Notes: generated by a model not told the origin, from the letters alone. DNA of 64,000 bases from Luscinia megarhynchos (GCA_034336665.1 JAPFBE010000002.1:10152146-10216145); one strand, 5' to 3'; shown: positions 1-10,200, counted from the stretch's first letter. Numbers and translations: made by a program.

Positions 1-2087
1 ACTGCTTTCTGCCCTGGGCTCTCCCCTGGGGAAAAGTCTGCACCCTGTCAAAGCTAAAAAGTAGGTAATAACACTACAAAAAATTAAGCGCTATAAAAGT
101 GCAAAATTACTTTCATGCAGCAAAAGATTTCATCTCATGCTTAATATGAAAGAAAAATAGTCAAAAGTTAGAAATGCATCTTCCTCATTGGGAGAGACTT
201 GCTAAACAATATGTTTATTTCCAGAAATATTATGACCCAACTGACATAGAAAAAAATTGAGCCACTAATACTGTCTATCCTCAAATAAAAATCACCTTAT
301 CATCTCATGTTCTAAAGAAAGGTAGAAATATTTTGAATAGAAACAGTACTTCTACAGTATTTCAGAGTCTGACAAATACTTGCAAACATCTTTGATTTAC
401 AGAGAAAATAAGCCAAGTTTATTTTTCTGAAGGCAGAATGGCACCTACCATTCTGGAAAGCTTGGACTTCAAAAAATTCATCTTCTGCAGATGATGAATA
501 AATTTCAGCTATGTTACTTACTTTAATCACACCTGTGTTTTAACAATGCAATATCTTAACACATGTTGAAATATTGTTGATAGTGAAATGTTATTTCAAT
601 TCCACAAAATGGGAAGCCACAACCAAGAGATTAAATGCTTGCAAAAAAAACCAAACAAACAAAACCAAACCCCACTTAAGTGACCAAAGAAATGTAGTTA
701 TGTCTTCAATTGTTGACCCATTCTAGTACCCTTAGGTAATGCTCACTCCACCTCTTCACCTGAACTTTTCCCTGGCACTCACCCAGTAAATACCACAGCA
801 ACATGCAACAGAGAAACCTGACTGAAAAGTCAGAATTCCAGAAGCTTAATGCCTGGAAACAGTCAATATCAAATACAATCTTTTGGTTTTGTAAGATACA
901 AATATTCCAGAAGCTAAGAAAAATGGTAATAAAGAACACCATTTATTTTCTAATTGTCTCAAAGCAAGGACTTGCTAATTCCAACCAAGTGACACGTGAC
1001 TACCCAATCCAATAAGAACACTGTATAAAAACTGGTACATTCCAGTCCATGAAGTTAACATTGAGAAAAGCCAAAACTAAAATGCTGCTACATCAGCAGC
1101 AGACCTAGACTACTTTAAATTGATTACACTTTTCACTTAGAATATTTTTAGTCTGGTTGTCCTTCTAAGTGCTTAGCTAACACAATGAAAAGACCAGATA
1201 AAGTTATTTCCCCTTCTATTCAGTGCTAGCAACACGAATTTCATCATGCATATGGTGCTTTTAAAACTTATCTGCACTTTTAAGATCTTTCTTAGTCTGA
1301 CCTAGCATTTACTGTACCTTTGTTCTACATCAGGTATTAAAGATTGCCCATGCTGCACCAGACGCAGTAGCAGAGTGCTGATGTGGCACAGAAGGAAAGC
1401 CACCGTCTTATCTCAGAGATATCTCTATAGCAAGAAACACACAGCTTGCACCTCCTCAGCAGCACATTGTATGACTGATTCAAAAACACACCAGAATGTT
1501 GTTTTTCCTTGAACATTTGAGAGCACCCCTGTACACAGATGTTCTGCATAAATGAGTACATTTCAATCAAGAAAGTTTAGGCCTGGCTGCTCCCATCTAA
1601 AAATCAAGAGAACTGCAATCAAAGAAAATAGCTTGCTGCCATAAAACAGAGGAAGTAGATTGTTTAACTACTTTCCTGTTGAGAAAGAATAAATCTGCTT
1701 AAAGTATAGGGTAGCAGGCTATTTGCCCAATTTAACCTAGAAATCTGAGCAGCTCACTATCAGTCAGTTAAGAACTTGAAAATCAAGAAACATTCCCCTT
1801 ATTAAGACAAACTCATTGCTAAACTATAATAAGTATTTTTTAGTCCCTTGCTCTTCTGAAATTTGAAATTATAGCACCTGGGTTATATTTGTGAAGCCTT
1901 GTACATTAAAAAATCTACAGTATTAAAAACATTTAGGCTGCCAATATTATGTGTAAGGGACATAATAATTTTAAAATGCCTTGCTGCACTGTTGTTACCC
2001 ATTAAAATTCCGTCTATTGAGCACGAAGTGATCTGCTGGTTCCTAAGTTTTGCATCAACCTAACCACCAAATTAAAAAGAGTATGCT
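1..2087 (-). other. CTDP1: CTDP1 intron 1 (partial), AT-rich, no exon seen
   Basis: Everything left of the exon 1 donor belongs to intron 1. I looked on the minus strand for the exon 2 coding sequence, which should continue the lipoyl-like domain and lead into a Cys-containing segment, and found none, so the intron continues beyond position 1. The stretch is AT-rich single-copy sequence. A short A-rich/AAAC run lies at about 641-668. No other repeat was recognised before the CR1 at 2088. Confidence 0.7.
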
Positions 2088-2344
2088 AGGAGAAGAGGCA
2101 GTAGGCAGAAACTGATGCACAGGAAGTTCTACCTGAACAGGGGGAACAAGTTGGTTTTTGTGCCGGTGCCTGTGCACTAGAAGGGGCTCCCCACACTGTG
2201 GAGCCTCCCTCACTGCAGACATCCCAGAACCGCCTGGATGCAATCCCCTTCAACATGCAACAGGGAGATCCTGCTGAGCAGCGAGGCTGCACCAGATGAC
2301 CCACAGCGGTCCCTTCCTAACCTAACTCATTCCGCGATTCTGCC
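2088..2344 (+). mobile_element. CR1 LINE 3' end, antisense in CTDP1 intron 1
   Basis: The segment reads like the terminal part of a bird CR1: a stretch beginning AACTGATGCACAGGAAGTTC, a middle part with CCGCCTGGATGCAATCC, then GACCCACAGCGGTCCCTTCC and a tail with two decayed copies of the ATTCTRTG octamer (about 2329-2344). Only the last ~250 bp are present, the usual 5' truncation of CR1. It ends about 45 bp from the CpG island and lies opposite to CTDP1 transcription. Confidence 0.8.
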
Positions 2345-2571
2345 ATTTCCAAGCAGTGTTCCCAGTAAGGGCAGTGCTAAGAGAAGCCCGACGCAGCAGG
2401 AGGGACGCACAGCGCCCTGAGGCAGAGCTCACAGCGGCGGAGCGCGATGCCTCGGCACCTCCCCGGCCGCTTCCTCCTCCTCCTCCTCCGCGCCCGGCAG
2501 CTCCCGTGCGCGGGCTGCGGAGGAAGGGCCTTTGCGAGCGGGGCCGCACCCGCGCCCGCACCCGCACTCAC

Positions 2572-2882
2572 CCGGGCGCGATGACCTGGCCGGGCCGCGC
2601 GCACAGCTCGCGCACCACGCCGGGCCGCTCCGCGCGCAGCCTGCGCTCGGCGCCGCCGCGCTGCGGCCGGGCGGAGGCGCCGCTGGCGGCGGGCGGCGGC
2701 GGGGCGGGCGGCGGCGGCAGCGGCGCGCAGAGCGCCAGCACCGACCCGATCTGCACCGCCGCCCCCACCGACACCTTCCACTCCAGCAGACGCAGCGGCC
2801 GCGGGCCGGGAGCGCGGATCTCCGCCACCGACGCCGGGCCCTCCGCGCCGGGCCCGCCGCCCCGCTCCGGCCGCTCCTCCAT
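2572..2882 (-). CDS. CTDP1: CTDP1 (FCP1) exon 1, coding part, 5'-partial gene in window
   Basis: This is the first coding exon of the RNA polymerase II CTD phosphatase, which removes phosphates from the heptad repeats of the largest Pol II subunit in the nucleus so the enzyme can be recycled. The 103 complete codons start ME, then carry the conserved block RAPGPRPLRLLEWKVSVG (residues 23-40) and AAVQIGSVLAL (41-51), followed by ERRLRAERPGVVRELCARPG (79-98). These match my memory of the vertebrate CTDP1 N-terminus, a biotinyl/lipoyl-like fold. A Pro/Ala-rich linker (about 54-70) separates the two halves. The ATG at 2882 has a strong Kozak context (G at -3 and +4). An in-frame stop at 2964-2966 precedes it with no ATG between. 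The exon ends inside a glycine codon (phase 2) at 2572, followed by GTGAGTG on the minus strand. The catalytic DxDxT domain lies in later exons, outside the window. Confidence 0.93.
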
Positions 2883-3110
2883 CGCCCCCGGCCGGGGATG
2901 CCCGGCGGTGGGGCCGGAACTGGCGCTGCTGCCGCCGCCGGGGAGTTGGCGGCGCCCCGATAGTCACCGGTGGCGGCCGACGGCGGCGGGGTCACGGCGG
3001 CTCCGCGCAGGCGCCGCACCGCGCGTCCGGCCGCGCTTAAAGGCACAGGCGCAGGCGGCCCGGCCCGCGGGGCGGCGCGGGGAGGAACTACAGCTCCCGA
3101 CAGCCCCCGC
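2883..3110 (-). promoter_or_regulatory. CTDP1: CTDP1 5' UTR and core promoter region
   Basis: This GC-rich sequence lies directly upstream of the CTDP1 start codon. It has no TATA box in a plausible place, as expected for a CpG-island housekeeping promoter. An NRF1-like site GCGCAGGCGC is at 3005-3014 and a GC box CCCCGCCC is just beyond at 3113-3120. The exact transcription start cannot be read from sequence; a cluster of starts roughly between 2950 and 3090 is inferred. The 5' UTR contains the in-frame stop TGA (minus strand) at 2964-2966, which fixes the start codon choice. Confidence 0.6.
3087..3099 (+). promoter_or_regulatory. ACTAYRnnnCCCR (THAP11/ZNF143-type) promoter motif
   Basis: ACTACAGCTCCCG is an exact match to the ACTAYRnnnCCCR consensus found in many vertebrate CpG-island promoters and linked to ZNF143/THAP11/HCFC1. 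It lies about 205 bp upstream of the CTDP1 ATG, near the likely start site. The match is seen directly; factor binding is inferred. Confidence 0.6.
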
Positions 3111-3112
3111 GG

Positions 3113-3139
3113 CCCCGCCCGCCGGCGCGGTGGCGTCAC
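3113..3139. promoter_or_regulatory. GC box and CRE half-site cluster
   Basis: CCCCGCCC (3113-3120) is a Sp/KLF-type GC box. GCGTCAC at about 3133-3139 contains TGACGC on the minus strand, a CREB/ATF half-site. Both sit upstream of the probable CTDP1 start within the CpG island. Short motifs like these occur by chance in GC-rich DNA, so the call rests mainly on position. Confidence 0.4.
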
Positions 3140-3185
3140 GGAGCCGGATGGGAGATAGCCCGAGCTCGGGCCGCGGGGTTCGCTG

Positions 3186-3358
3186 TGTCGGGGCGCTGGC
3201 CCTGCGCAGAGCACCCCCAGGGTCACAGCATGTGCCTGGGAGCGTTGTCCGAGCCTTTCTTGAGCTCTGTCAGGCTGGGTGCTGTGACCTTTTCCCTGGA
3301 GAGCCTCTGCCAGTGCTCAGCCATCCTCTGGGTGAAGAGCCTGTTCCTAATATCCACC
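3186..3358 (-). mobile_element. CR1 LINE, part 1 of a split copy
   Basis: Reverse-orientation CR1: GTTGTCCGAGCC, GAGCTCTGTCAGGCTGGGTG, CCTCTGGGTGAAGAGCCTGT and CCTAATATCCA are characteristic of the antisense CR1 3' region. The copy stops at CCTAATATCCACC and resumes at 3941 on the far side of an inserted LTR. The conserved order continues without loss, so both parts are one insertion. Confidence 0.85.
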
Positions 3359-3940
3359 TGTCTTGGTTCAGCCCCAGCCAGCAGCCACTCCCTACGCAGC
3401 CACTTACTCACTCCCCCAGCAGCAGCACTGGAGAGAGACTTGGAAGGGTAAAAGCTGGAAAACTCGTGGGTTGGAATGAAGAGAGTTCAGTAGGAAAAGC
3501 AGAAGCCATGCACACAAGCAAAGCAAAACAAGGAATTGATTCACTGCTTCCCATGGGCAGGCAGGTGTTCTGCCGTCCCCGGAGAGCAGGGCCCCGTCAC
3601 ATGGAACAAGTTGGGAATACGAACACCGCCACTCCAAATGTCCCCTCCTCCCTCCTCCCTCCACTTTATTTAGTGACCATGATGTCATGTGGTCTGGGAT
3701 ATCCCTCTGGTCACTTTGCCTCACCTGTCCTGGCTCTCTGTCTCCTCCCAAGCACCCCCACATTCCTTGCCAGTGTGGCAGTATGAAAGCAGAAAAGGCC
3801 TTGGCTTTGTGCAAGACCTGTTCTGCAATGACAAAAACATCTCTGTATTATCAGCCCTGTGCTCAGCACAAATCTAAAACACAGTCCCATAACAGTCACT
3901 GTGAATAAAGTTAACTCTAGCCTAGCAAAAACCAGACTAC
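3359..3940 (-). mobile_element. Solo LTR of an avian endogenous retrovirus, inserted in CR1
   Basis: The ~580-bp block begins TGTCTTGGTTCAGCCCCAGC and ends near AACCAGACTA. It interrupts an otherwise continuous CR1. I recognise the sequence as a repeat common in bird genomes whose ends and internal signals fit an LTR (ERVL- or ERVK-like; exact family not settled). Read on the minus strand it has a CRE-like TGACATCA, probably a decayed TGACGTCA, and a TATA-like TAAATAAAG in a plausible core-promoter position. Flanking CCACC and CCAAT may be an imperfect 5-bp target duplication. No gag, pol or env sequence lies beside it, so it is a solo LTR. It points toward CTDP1. Confidence 0.75.
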
Positions 3941-4290
3941 CAATCTAAATTTCCCCTGACACAGCCTGAGGCCATTCCCTTGGGTCCTGTCACCGGTCAC
4001 AGAGAAGGGATCAGTGCCTGCCCCTCCTCTTCCTCTCTCAAGGAAGTTGTGACTGCAATGAAGTCCCCCTCAGTCTCCTCCAGGCTGAACAGATCGAGTG
4101 ACCTCAGCTGCTCCTCACATGGCTTCCCCTCCAGACCCTTCACCATCCTCACTGCCCTCCTTTGGACACTTTCTAATAACTTTATATCTTTTTTATACTG
4201 TGGTGCCTCAAACTGCACACAGCACACGAGGTGAGCCTGCACCTTTGCAGAGCACATTTGGACAGTCCCCTCACTCTGCTCTGTGCTGGT
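3941..4290 (-). mobile_element. CR1 LINE, part 2 of the split copy
   Basis: Continuation of the CR1 begun at 3186. On the minus strand it encodes a CR1 ORF2 C-terminal stretch with recognisable LLESVQRRAVRMVKGLEGKP and RSLDLFSLEETEGD segments. Plus-strand landmarks are CTCCTCCAGGCTGAACAGA and CACTGCCCTCCTTTGGACAC. Similarity fades near 4290. The frame has lost RT function, and no other part of the element is present. Confidence 0.85.
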
Positions 4291-6194
4291 GCTGCCCAAG
4301 GCATGGACCCTGAGGAGGCTGTGGGAGTTCTGCAGCACTCTCCAGGTCTCTCCTGGGTCAGAGGACAGGTGGAAAAGGAGAGTTCTCTTGCCTGGCAGAG
4401 CAGCCAGCTCCCCTGGGCTCTGGTCCCACACTGGCAGGGCAGGGAGGAGGAATAGGGATGTCTGGCTGAGAGGAGTTTGGATGTGGACGTGGCCCTGGAG
4501 AGGCACAGTCCTCCACAGGCCAGCAGGGCTGACTGAAGCTGAGGTCAGAGATGTCCCTAAGGCCATGTGTGCATCTCTATCAAAGGTGCCACGGACATGC
4601 TTCCCACCCATGGCAGCCACATGGCAGAGTGCTTTTGCCTCTTCAGCCACATGCCGAGGATGGAGACCTCATGCCATGCCAAGCCTTGTGCAGCCTGCTA
4701 CAGAGCAATGAGGTGCTCTGAGCTCCCATGGGAATGCTCAACTACCTCAGCATTCTCTAGTGCTTGTGTAGCAAGTGCACCAAATCTTTTTGTCTCATTG
4801 ATGTTCCCTGAATTAATGTCTTGACCTAAGAGCTCAGAGCAGCACATACCAGGGCCTTCCACAAGAAGTCTTTTCCAGAGAGTGATTGGCTTGCTAGTAG
4901 GCAGGATTTTAATAGGGATATTGAAGAATACATTCAGTGCCCATAGCTCAGTATGCTGGTGCAGTGTGAGCTGCAGGTGGAGGTCTGGAGGAGCCTGAGC
5001 CCAAGGTGAGAGGCCATGACCTGCCAACCCTTTGCATAACAAAGGGCCCGGGGACCTGTGGCCCAGCCAGGGGACCTGGACAGTCCAGAGACACCGAAGG
5101 AGCTGATGACTCCAGACTTTCTCATACTTGAACTTAGAGGGTATGAAAGCCCAGGGTTTCCTTTGTCGCTTCTTAGAGACACCTACACCAAGCTGTTATT
5201 TTGGTATTGCACCATGATTAAATTATTTTAAGGATCAGGATGTCTGAGACTCTGCTAAGGGAAACCTGGGGTTGAGCCCATAAGGAAGCCTTGTCTGACT
5301 GGGAGTGTGGGGGATGTAGCTGCCAAAGGGGCCTTGGTCCCAGATTAGGTGATGCCAGAGTGGCTCCTGGGTGCTCAGACAAAGAAGTCTCCTTAACAGG
5401 GAGAAGCCTGTCAGCATACAGTCTACAGGCAGTCTCCAAACAGTAGGTACTCCTGAGATTTTCCCTCTTAACATTAGTTAAAACAAGACCAGTGTGGACT
5501 GGTTGGGAATTGGACCTGCAAGACTTTGCTATGAACATCATGATGAGCTTGGGTTGTGAAGAAGCCACCGTCGCCAGCAACCAGAGACTGGGAAAATTCT
5601 GGGGTGAAAGTTCTGTGCCTCTTTTATCAACTCCTCGTACACAGGAACAATGACATATTGTTCCCTAGTGTGTGTTATTTGTAATGTTCTTTTCATGCTG
5701 TCCTGCACATGTAGTAAAGCTACTTCATAAAAGGTGAGAACTTTTTGCATATTATTCTCTCTACTTCTTGTGTTGCTTTATTTGCTCTTTCATAATCTGA
5801 AATAAATAAAATCTGAAAGTCTGAAATGAAAATAAAAATAATCAGCATGGAAGCACATGAAAACTGAACTTTGAACCCCCAGGAAACTCTGATAAGGCCA
5901 CCTTCGAACCCTTTGAGAAAGTCCTGACTTGCACCATTTCTCAACTCTCATCTCAGTGTTTTTAGCTCACACCCAGGCTTCTTTCTTTTGTAGGGTGGGT
6001 TTATATTGTTTTGCTCAAGGGCAGCAGGTTGAGGACTGCCTGGAGAGTGCAAAGGAAAAAATATAGCCTCAAGCAGCAGGAGAATTCATCAGGAATTTCA
6101 GTATTAAAACTTTTTAGACTTCCAAGTCTAGCAAAATCCAGTTCCATCAAGACTGGTTGTCATAATAGTCAAGGAAAGGCTGAAATAATAGCTG
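4291..6194. other. Intergenic, possibly containing an unresolved old LTR
   Basis: GC-moderate up to about 5150 with several short open frames but no recognisable protein. The block at about 5560-5830 has features that could be a degraded LTR edge: CATAAAAGG at about 5726, a pyrimidine-rich stretch, then AATAAATAAAATC near 5801. I could not define ends or a target duplication, so no element is called. From 5840 to 6194 I see nothing specific. Confidence 0.4.
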
Positions 6195-7115
6195 AGGTGG
6201 GAAGGCACCTTTGGAGATCATCTAGTCATAACTCTCCATTTCAAAGCACGGGCAACTAGCAGGTTGCTGAGGGCCATGTCCAGTTGGGTTTTGACTGTCT
6301 CCAAGGATGGAGACTCTACAATCTCTCTAAGCAACCCGTGCCAGTATTCAACCAACCTTACAGTGAAAAAAGCTTTTTCTTTGTTTATGTGGAATTTTGT
6401 ATGCTTCTCTTTATGCCAATTGCCTCTTGTCCTTTTACAGGGCACCACTGACAAGAGCATGCCCTTGTCTATCAACCCTCCCCACCTCCATCAAATGTTT
6501 ATATTTGGTAAAATCCCTGGGGAACCTTCTTTTCTCCAGGGTGAACTGTCCCAGCTCTCTCAGCCTCTTCTCACCTGACAGATGTTCCAAACATTTTAAC
6601 AGAGTTGTGCCCCTTTGCAACTGTTGCTCTCCTGCACTGGACCCAGAACACCCAATGTGGTGTCACCAGTGCTGAGTGTAGGGGAGGGAGCACCTCCCTC
6701 ACACTTATTGGCAGTGCTCCTCCTAGTGCAGCATGGAATGCTGTTACCTTCTTTGCTGCAAGGTTTAGCTTTGCTGGTTCAAGGGGAGCTTGGTGTCTAT
6801 CAGGGTCCCCAGGGCCTTCCCTGCAAGCTGCTTTCCAGACACTTGGCCTCCAGCCTGTGCAGGTGCCTGGGCTTGTTCCTCCCCACAGGCAGGACTTGGC
6901 ATTTCCTTTTCTTGAACTTCATGAGGTTCCTCTCTCCATTTCTCCAGGGTGTCAGAGTCCCTCTGGGCGGCAGAACAACCATTTAGCCTGTCACCCACTC
7001 CTCCTAACTTGGTATGACATGCAGACTTGCTGAATGTGCACTCTGCACCATGGTCAAGGTCATTAATGAAGATGTTAAGCAGTATTGTTCCCAGTATTGT
7101 CCCCTGAGTAAAGCA
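6195..7115 (-). mobile_element. CR1 LINE, ~920 bp, antisense to + strand
   Basis: The longest CR1 in the window. Antisense landmarks in order: GGAGATCATCTAGTC, CCAAGGATGGAGACTC, GCCTCTTGTCC, GGGCACCACTGA, CAGCTCTCTCAGCC, TGGTGTCACCAGTGCTGAGT, CCTCCAGCCTGTGCAGG, TTGAACTTCATGAGG, then GTCAAGGTCATTAATGAAGATG and CCCCTGAGTAAAGCACC. These cover the 3' part of ORF2 and the 3' UTR. Apparent open frames on both strands here are interrupted CR1 sequence. An internal segment appears missing or diverged near 6610-6640. Decay suggests an old copy. Confidence 0.85.
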
Positions 7116-7167
7116 CCAGTGAATAGGTAACCAGTGACAGCACAACATGAAGCACCAGCCACAAGCT

Positions 7168-7226
7168 TCATATTCATATTCATATTCATACTCATATTCA
7201 TACTCATATTCATATTCATATTCATT
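7168..7226. repeat. (ATTCAT)n hexanucleotide microsatellite
   Basis: About ten copies of ATTCAT, two with a C-for-T change (ACTCAT), directly beyond the old CR1. The array is open in all frames and yields artefactual peptides of alternating residues. Confidence 0.95.
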
Positions 7227-10200
7227 TATAGTAATTTTTTTCCCATTTCTGCCATAGAGAATAACCTCTATAAGAAAACCAGGAAAGACTGTCAATTTTA
7301 TTCAGATTCCCTGAGTGTAATCTTGCCTTGTGCTTGAAGATTAGCTCAGGTGCACAAACTTTGTTCATACTGAATGTCCCATTATTGTATGTGGAGAAGA
7401 TAGTCTTGGCAGCAGAGCAGAGCCATGGCACAGAAATGATCTGGCTTTATTTGCCCTACACATATCTCAAACTGATGGTTACTCTGTTTTCCTTTTGCCT
7501 GCTAATCCCTGTCACTCCAAGACACACGTTTAAGGTCAGGCAGCTTTAACATCTGCCATGTTCTTGAAAGCTGGTTTATCACACAGCTTTTATATGTTTC
7601 AATGCCACATCTGTCTTACCAGACCTCCCTGGAGGGATAAGGATAGACAATATTTGATCCCTTCTGGTGGGTTTGATGGAGTGACTGAAGTCTGACACCT
7701 CTAGTAAGGGATAAAGTGAGAAGAGCTCACCTCCCCTGAACAATTCTGATATGTTAGCTCTTATCTCTGGAACAAACTAAAAGTTTGCTGCAGCTTCTGC
7801 AGTACTGCTGACCTCAGGAAGTCTCTGCAGCCCCTCCTTCCACAGTAACTATTTTGTGATTTTCTCTGCACCTGTAATTGTGCAGTTGAACAGCTCAGAT
7901 GGCAGAATAACAACAGAAATCTACATAATAGTTATTATGGTTTCTGGTTACTTTGATTGCAGTGAAACAAAAGTTTACAAAATAATTGCACCAATCAATC
8001 CTAGGTAGGTGCAAGGGAAAATCCCTGAGATGGTGTGTGATGAGAGCATTAGGGGAAGAATCTGTAATTCTATTAAGCTGGTGAATCCTAAGGAGCCCAC
8101 TGTGTTAGGAGGCTTGACTTCATGTCTGGTTATACCAGATGGCTTCCATCAAGTGGCAGATGTTTTCCCCAGTCTTCCCCTCAAAAAGGACATCAGAATT
8201 TAACCACGCCTTTGTATTTGAATACATAGCATGAACAAAAGCATATGGTGTAGAAATCAGCTTCATGGAACTGTTGGGTGAAAGCACGAGGGTGGTAGAT
8301 ATAGCCTTGTGGCAAAGCCCTTTTTGAAAATGATAGATTTTTAAAAATACATGCATTGTAAAAATACAGCTGACTTCCAAGAAGATAAACAAGATAATTT
8401 GCAGTGTAGTTACTTAAGGTTGAAACATGCTTAGCTAAGACTTTTATAAAATAAAAGACATGTTACCCTGGTTTATGTGTTGTAGCTTTAATGAAAATTC
8501 TATAATGCCTCTTAAAGATGACTCGGCTGAGTGTTTTCCTATTCAGACTGACTGTAAGCCTGTCACAGCATACTTAATCCTCACTAATACCTGTTCCATA
8601 GTAATTCTTGGGAGTGTGTAGAGCACAAGGTGGTCAACGTCCCAAAATCTCCAAGTGGTTTACAGAGATCTGCAAGTTGGGGAGGGCTGCAGGGCTCTCA
8701 CTCCATACTTCACTGCTCCCAGGAGGGCTGTGGGGTGGTTTGCAGACAGGGTGTGACAGCAGCTCACCAGAAATCCACGGACCCTGCTCCAGCCTGAAGC
8801 CCAGGCATGCAGCTGCGGCACAGGGTGTCTGGGCAGAGTCACTCTCAGCTTCCCTTGTGGCCGAGGATTGGAATGGACCAGCCACCCTGGTGCTAGATAG
8901 CCCCATTGCCAATTATGTGATGTAATGTTATTGTGAGAGCTGTTGCTGAACTACTCAGAAGTTGTTCAGGAGTCACAGACTGGCCAGTCCCTATGGCAGG
9001 GAGTTTATAGCTGTTTTTGTGTATAATTCCTCAGTACAAGAAGTCTGCAAGATGGTATCACATTTAAATATTATGAAAAAATATGGGGACATTCAAAAGG
9101 TCTCACAGTGCTTCTGTGTCCAGGCACCTCATTGTATCCACTGCAGTAACCAGTGACAGATCCAGCTGGGGAAGCTAAATAACCTCACCCTGTATCTTGA
9201 GCAATTCCAGTAGGAAGGGAAGCTTTACCCTCCTCAAAAGCTGGCAGGGATTGCTATCAGAAACTAAGGCAGCTTGTGCTGTATGTGAGCATCCCGGGTA
9301 AAAGAGGTTTGGGTAGTTTCCATTGTGGCCATCCTTTCCTGACTCGAGATTCTTGACTTCTTGGCCAAGGACCTTCTGCCAGAGTTTCTCCTGGCTTTTA
9401 CAGAAACAAACCAGGGAATGACTTTAACACTGGGAATACAATAAAATGCATATCTGCCTCTTGATCCCACTCCCACTGAACTATCAGGAATGTTGTCAAT
9501 TGCCTTCAAAAGGAGACAGTGCAAATTCTTAGCATTGCAATAATCAGTTAGCAGGCAGTTTAAATTGCGCTGTCACCAGCTTTTCCATCAGCTGTCTCTT
9601 AGTATCTGAAAATGTGATCTTCATACTCTGTTAACAGAGGATCTTCTTTTTTTTTTTTTTTCCCCCAGAAAATATCTTTGGAAAAGCTCTGTGCTCCTCG
9701 GTGGAAATATAGCAGATACTAATTTAGCCTCTCAATTTTTGTTTTTCTTGGGTAACCTCAAAGAAAAAGGTATAAGAAATGAACCATACTGTTATATTTT
9801 CCCTCCAGTTCCTTTTCTGTGAGTTAGTATGGCACTGATGGATGTGCACAGGTGTATGTTCAGCAGTGCAAACACTTGTGCATGGAAGATTTTCTGTATA
9901 GCAGCATCAAGACTGGCTTCATGGCAGATCACCTTCACAGGAGATTACTGCATGTACATCATCAGGTATGTGGCTACACATACACACCCCAGCATAGACA
10001 CATCCTTTTGGTCCTACCCTTGAAAACCTACAGGTTTTTGTCTTTAGTCACAGAGTAAACCATTATTTACTTAGTTAGGGTTACTCCCACGATGCCTTCA
10101 CAGTCACGCTTCGCTTCTTGAAGCCCACAAAATTTTGAAGTGTATGACTTGGAAGCGTGAATGAACACTTCTACCTTTCCATAGCAGGGATGCATGCAAC

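Larger units (their letters stand above)
2390..3185. promoter_or_regulatory. CpG island spanning CTDP1 exon 1
   Basis: About 800 bp with very dense CG dinucleotides and G+C far above the flanks, which are AT-rich. It covers the start of intron 1, the whole coding part of exon 1 and the 5' flank. The edges are sharp and coincide with repeats: a CR1 3' end finishes at 2344 on one side and another CR1 begins near 3186 on the other. It is the only CpG island in the window. Several long open frames run through it on both strands because stop codons are rare in such GC-rich DNA; only the minus-strand CTDP1 frame has recognisable protein similarity and a splice donor. Confidence 0.92.

Noticed and set aside
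1..2571. CTDP1 exon 2 within the window
   Set aside because: No reading frame on the minus strand continues the lipoyl-like domain behind an acceptor site.
2429..3226. 265-codon minus-strand frame overlapping CTDP1 exon 1
   Set aside because: Different frame from CTDP1, low-complexity Arg/Ala/Pro translation, no recognisable domain.
2356..3786. 476-codon plus-strand open frame through the CpG island
   Set aside because: Arg/Pro/Ala-rich translation caused by GC-rich, stop-poor DNA. It runs on through the CR1 and the LTR, and lies opposite the supported CTDP1 exon.
3997..4650. 217-codon minus-strand frame that looks protein-like
   Set aside because: Its C-terminal part is CR1 ORF2 remnant; the remainder is non-conserved sequence. 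It is a transposon fossil, not a host gene.
6765..7295. 176-codon minus-strand frame with a (EY)n run
   Set aside because: Made of the hexamer microsatellite plus CR1 sequence.
8608..8925. Overlapping ~100-codon frames on both strands
   Set aside because: GC-richer patch with no domain similarity; open frames on both strands suggest chance.
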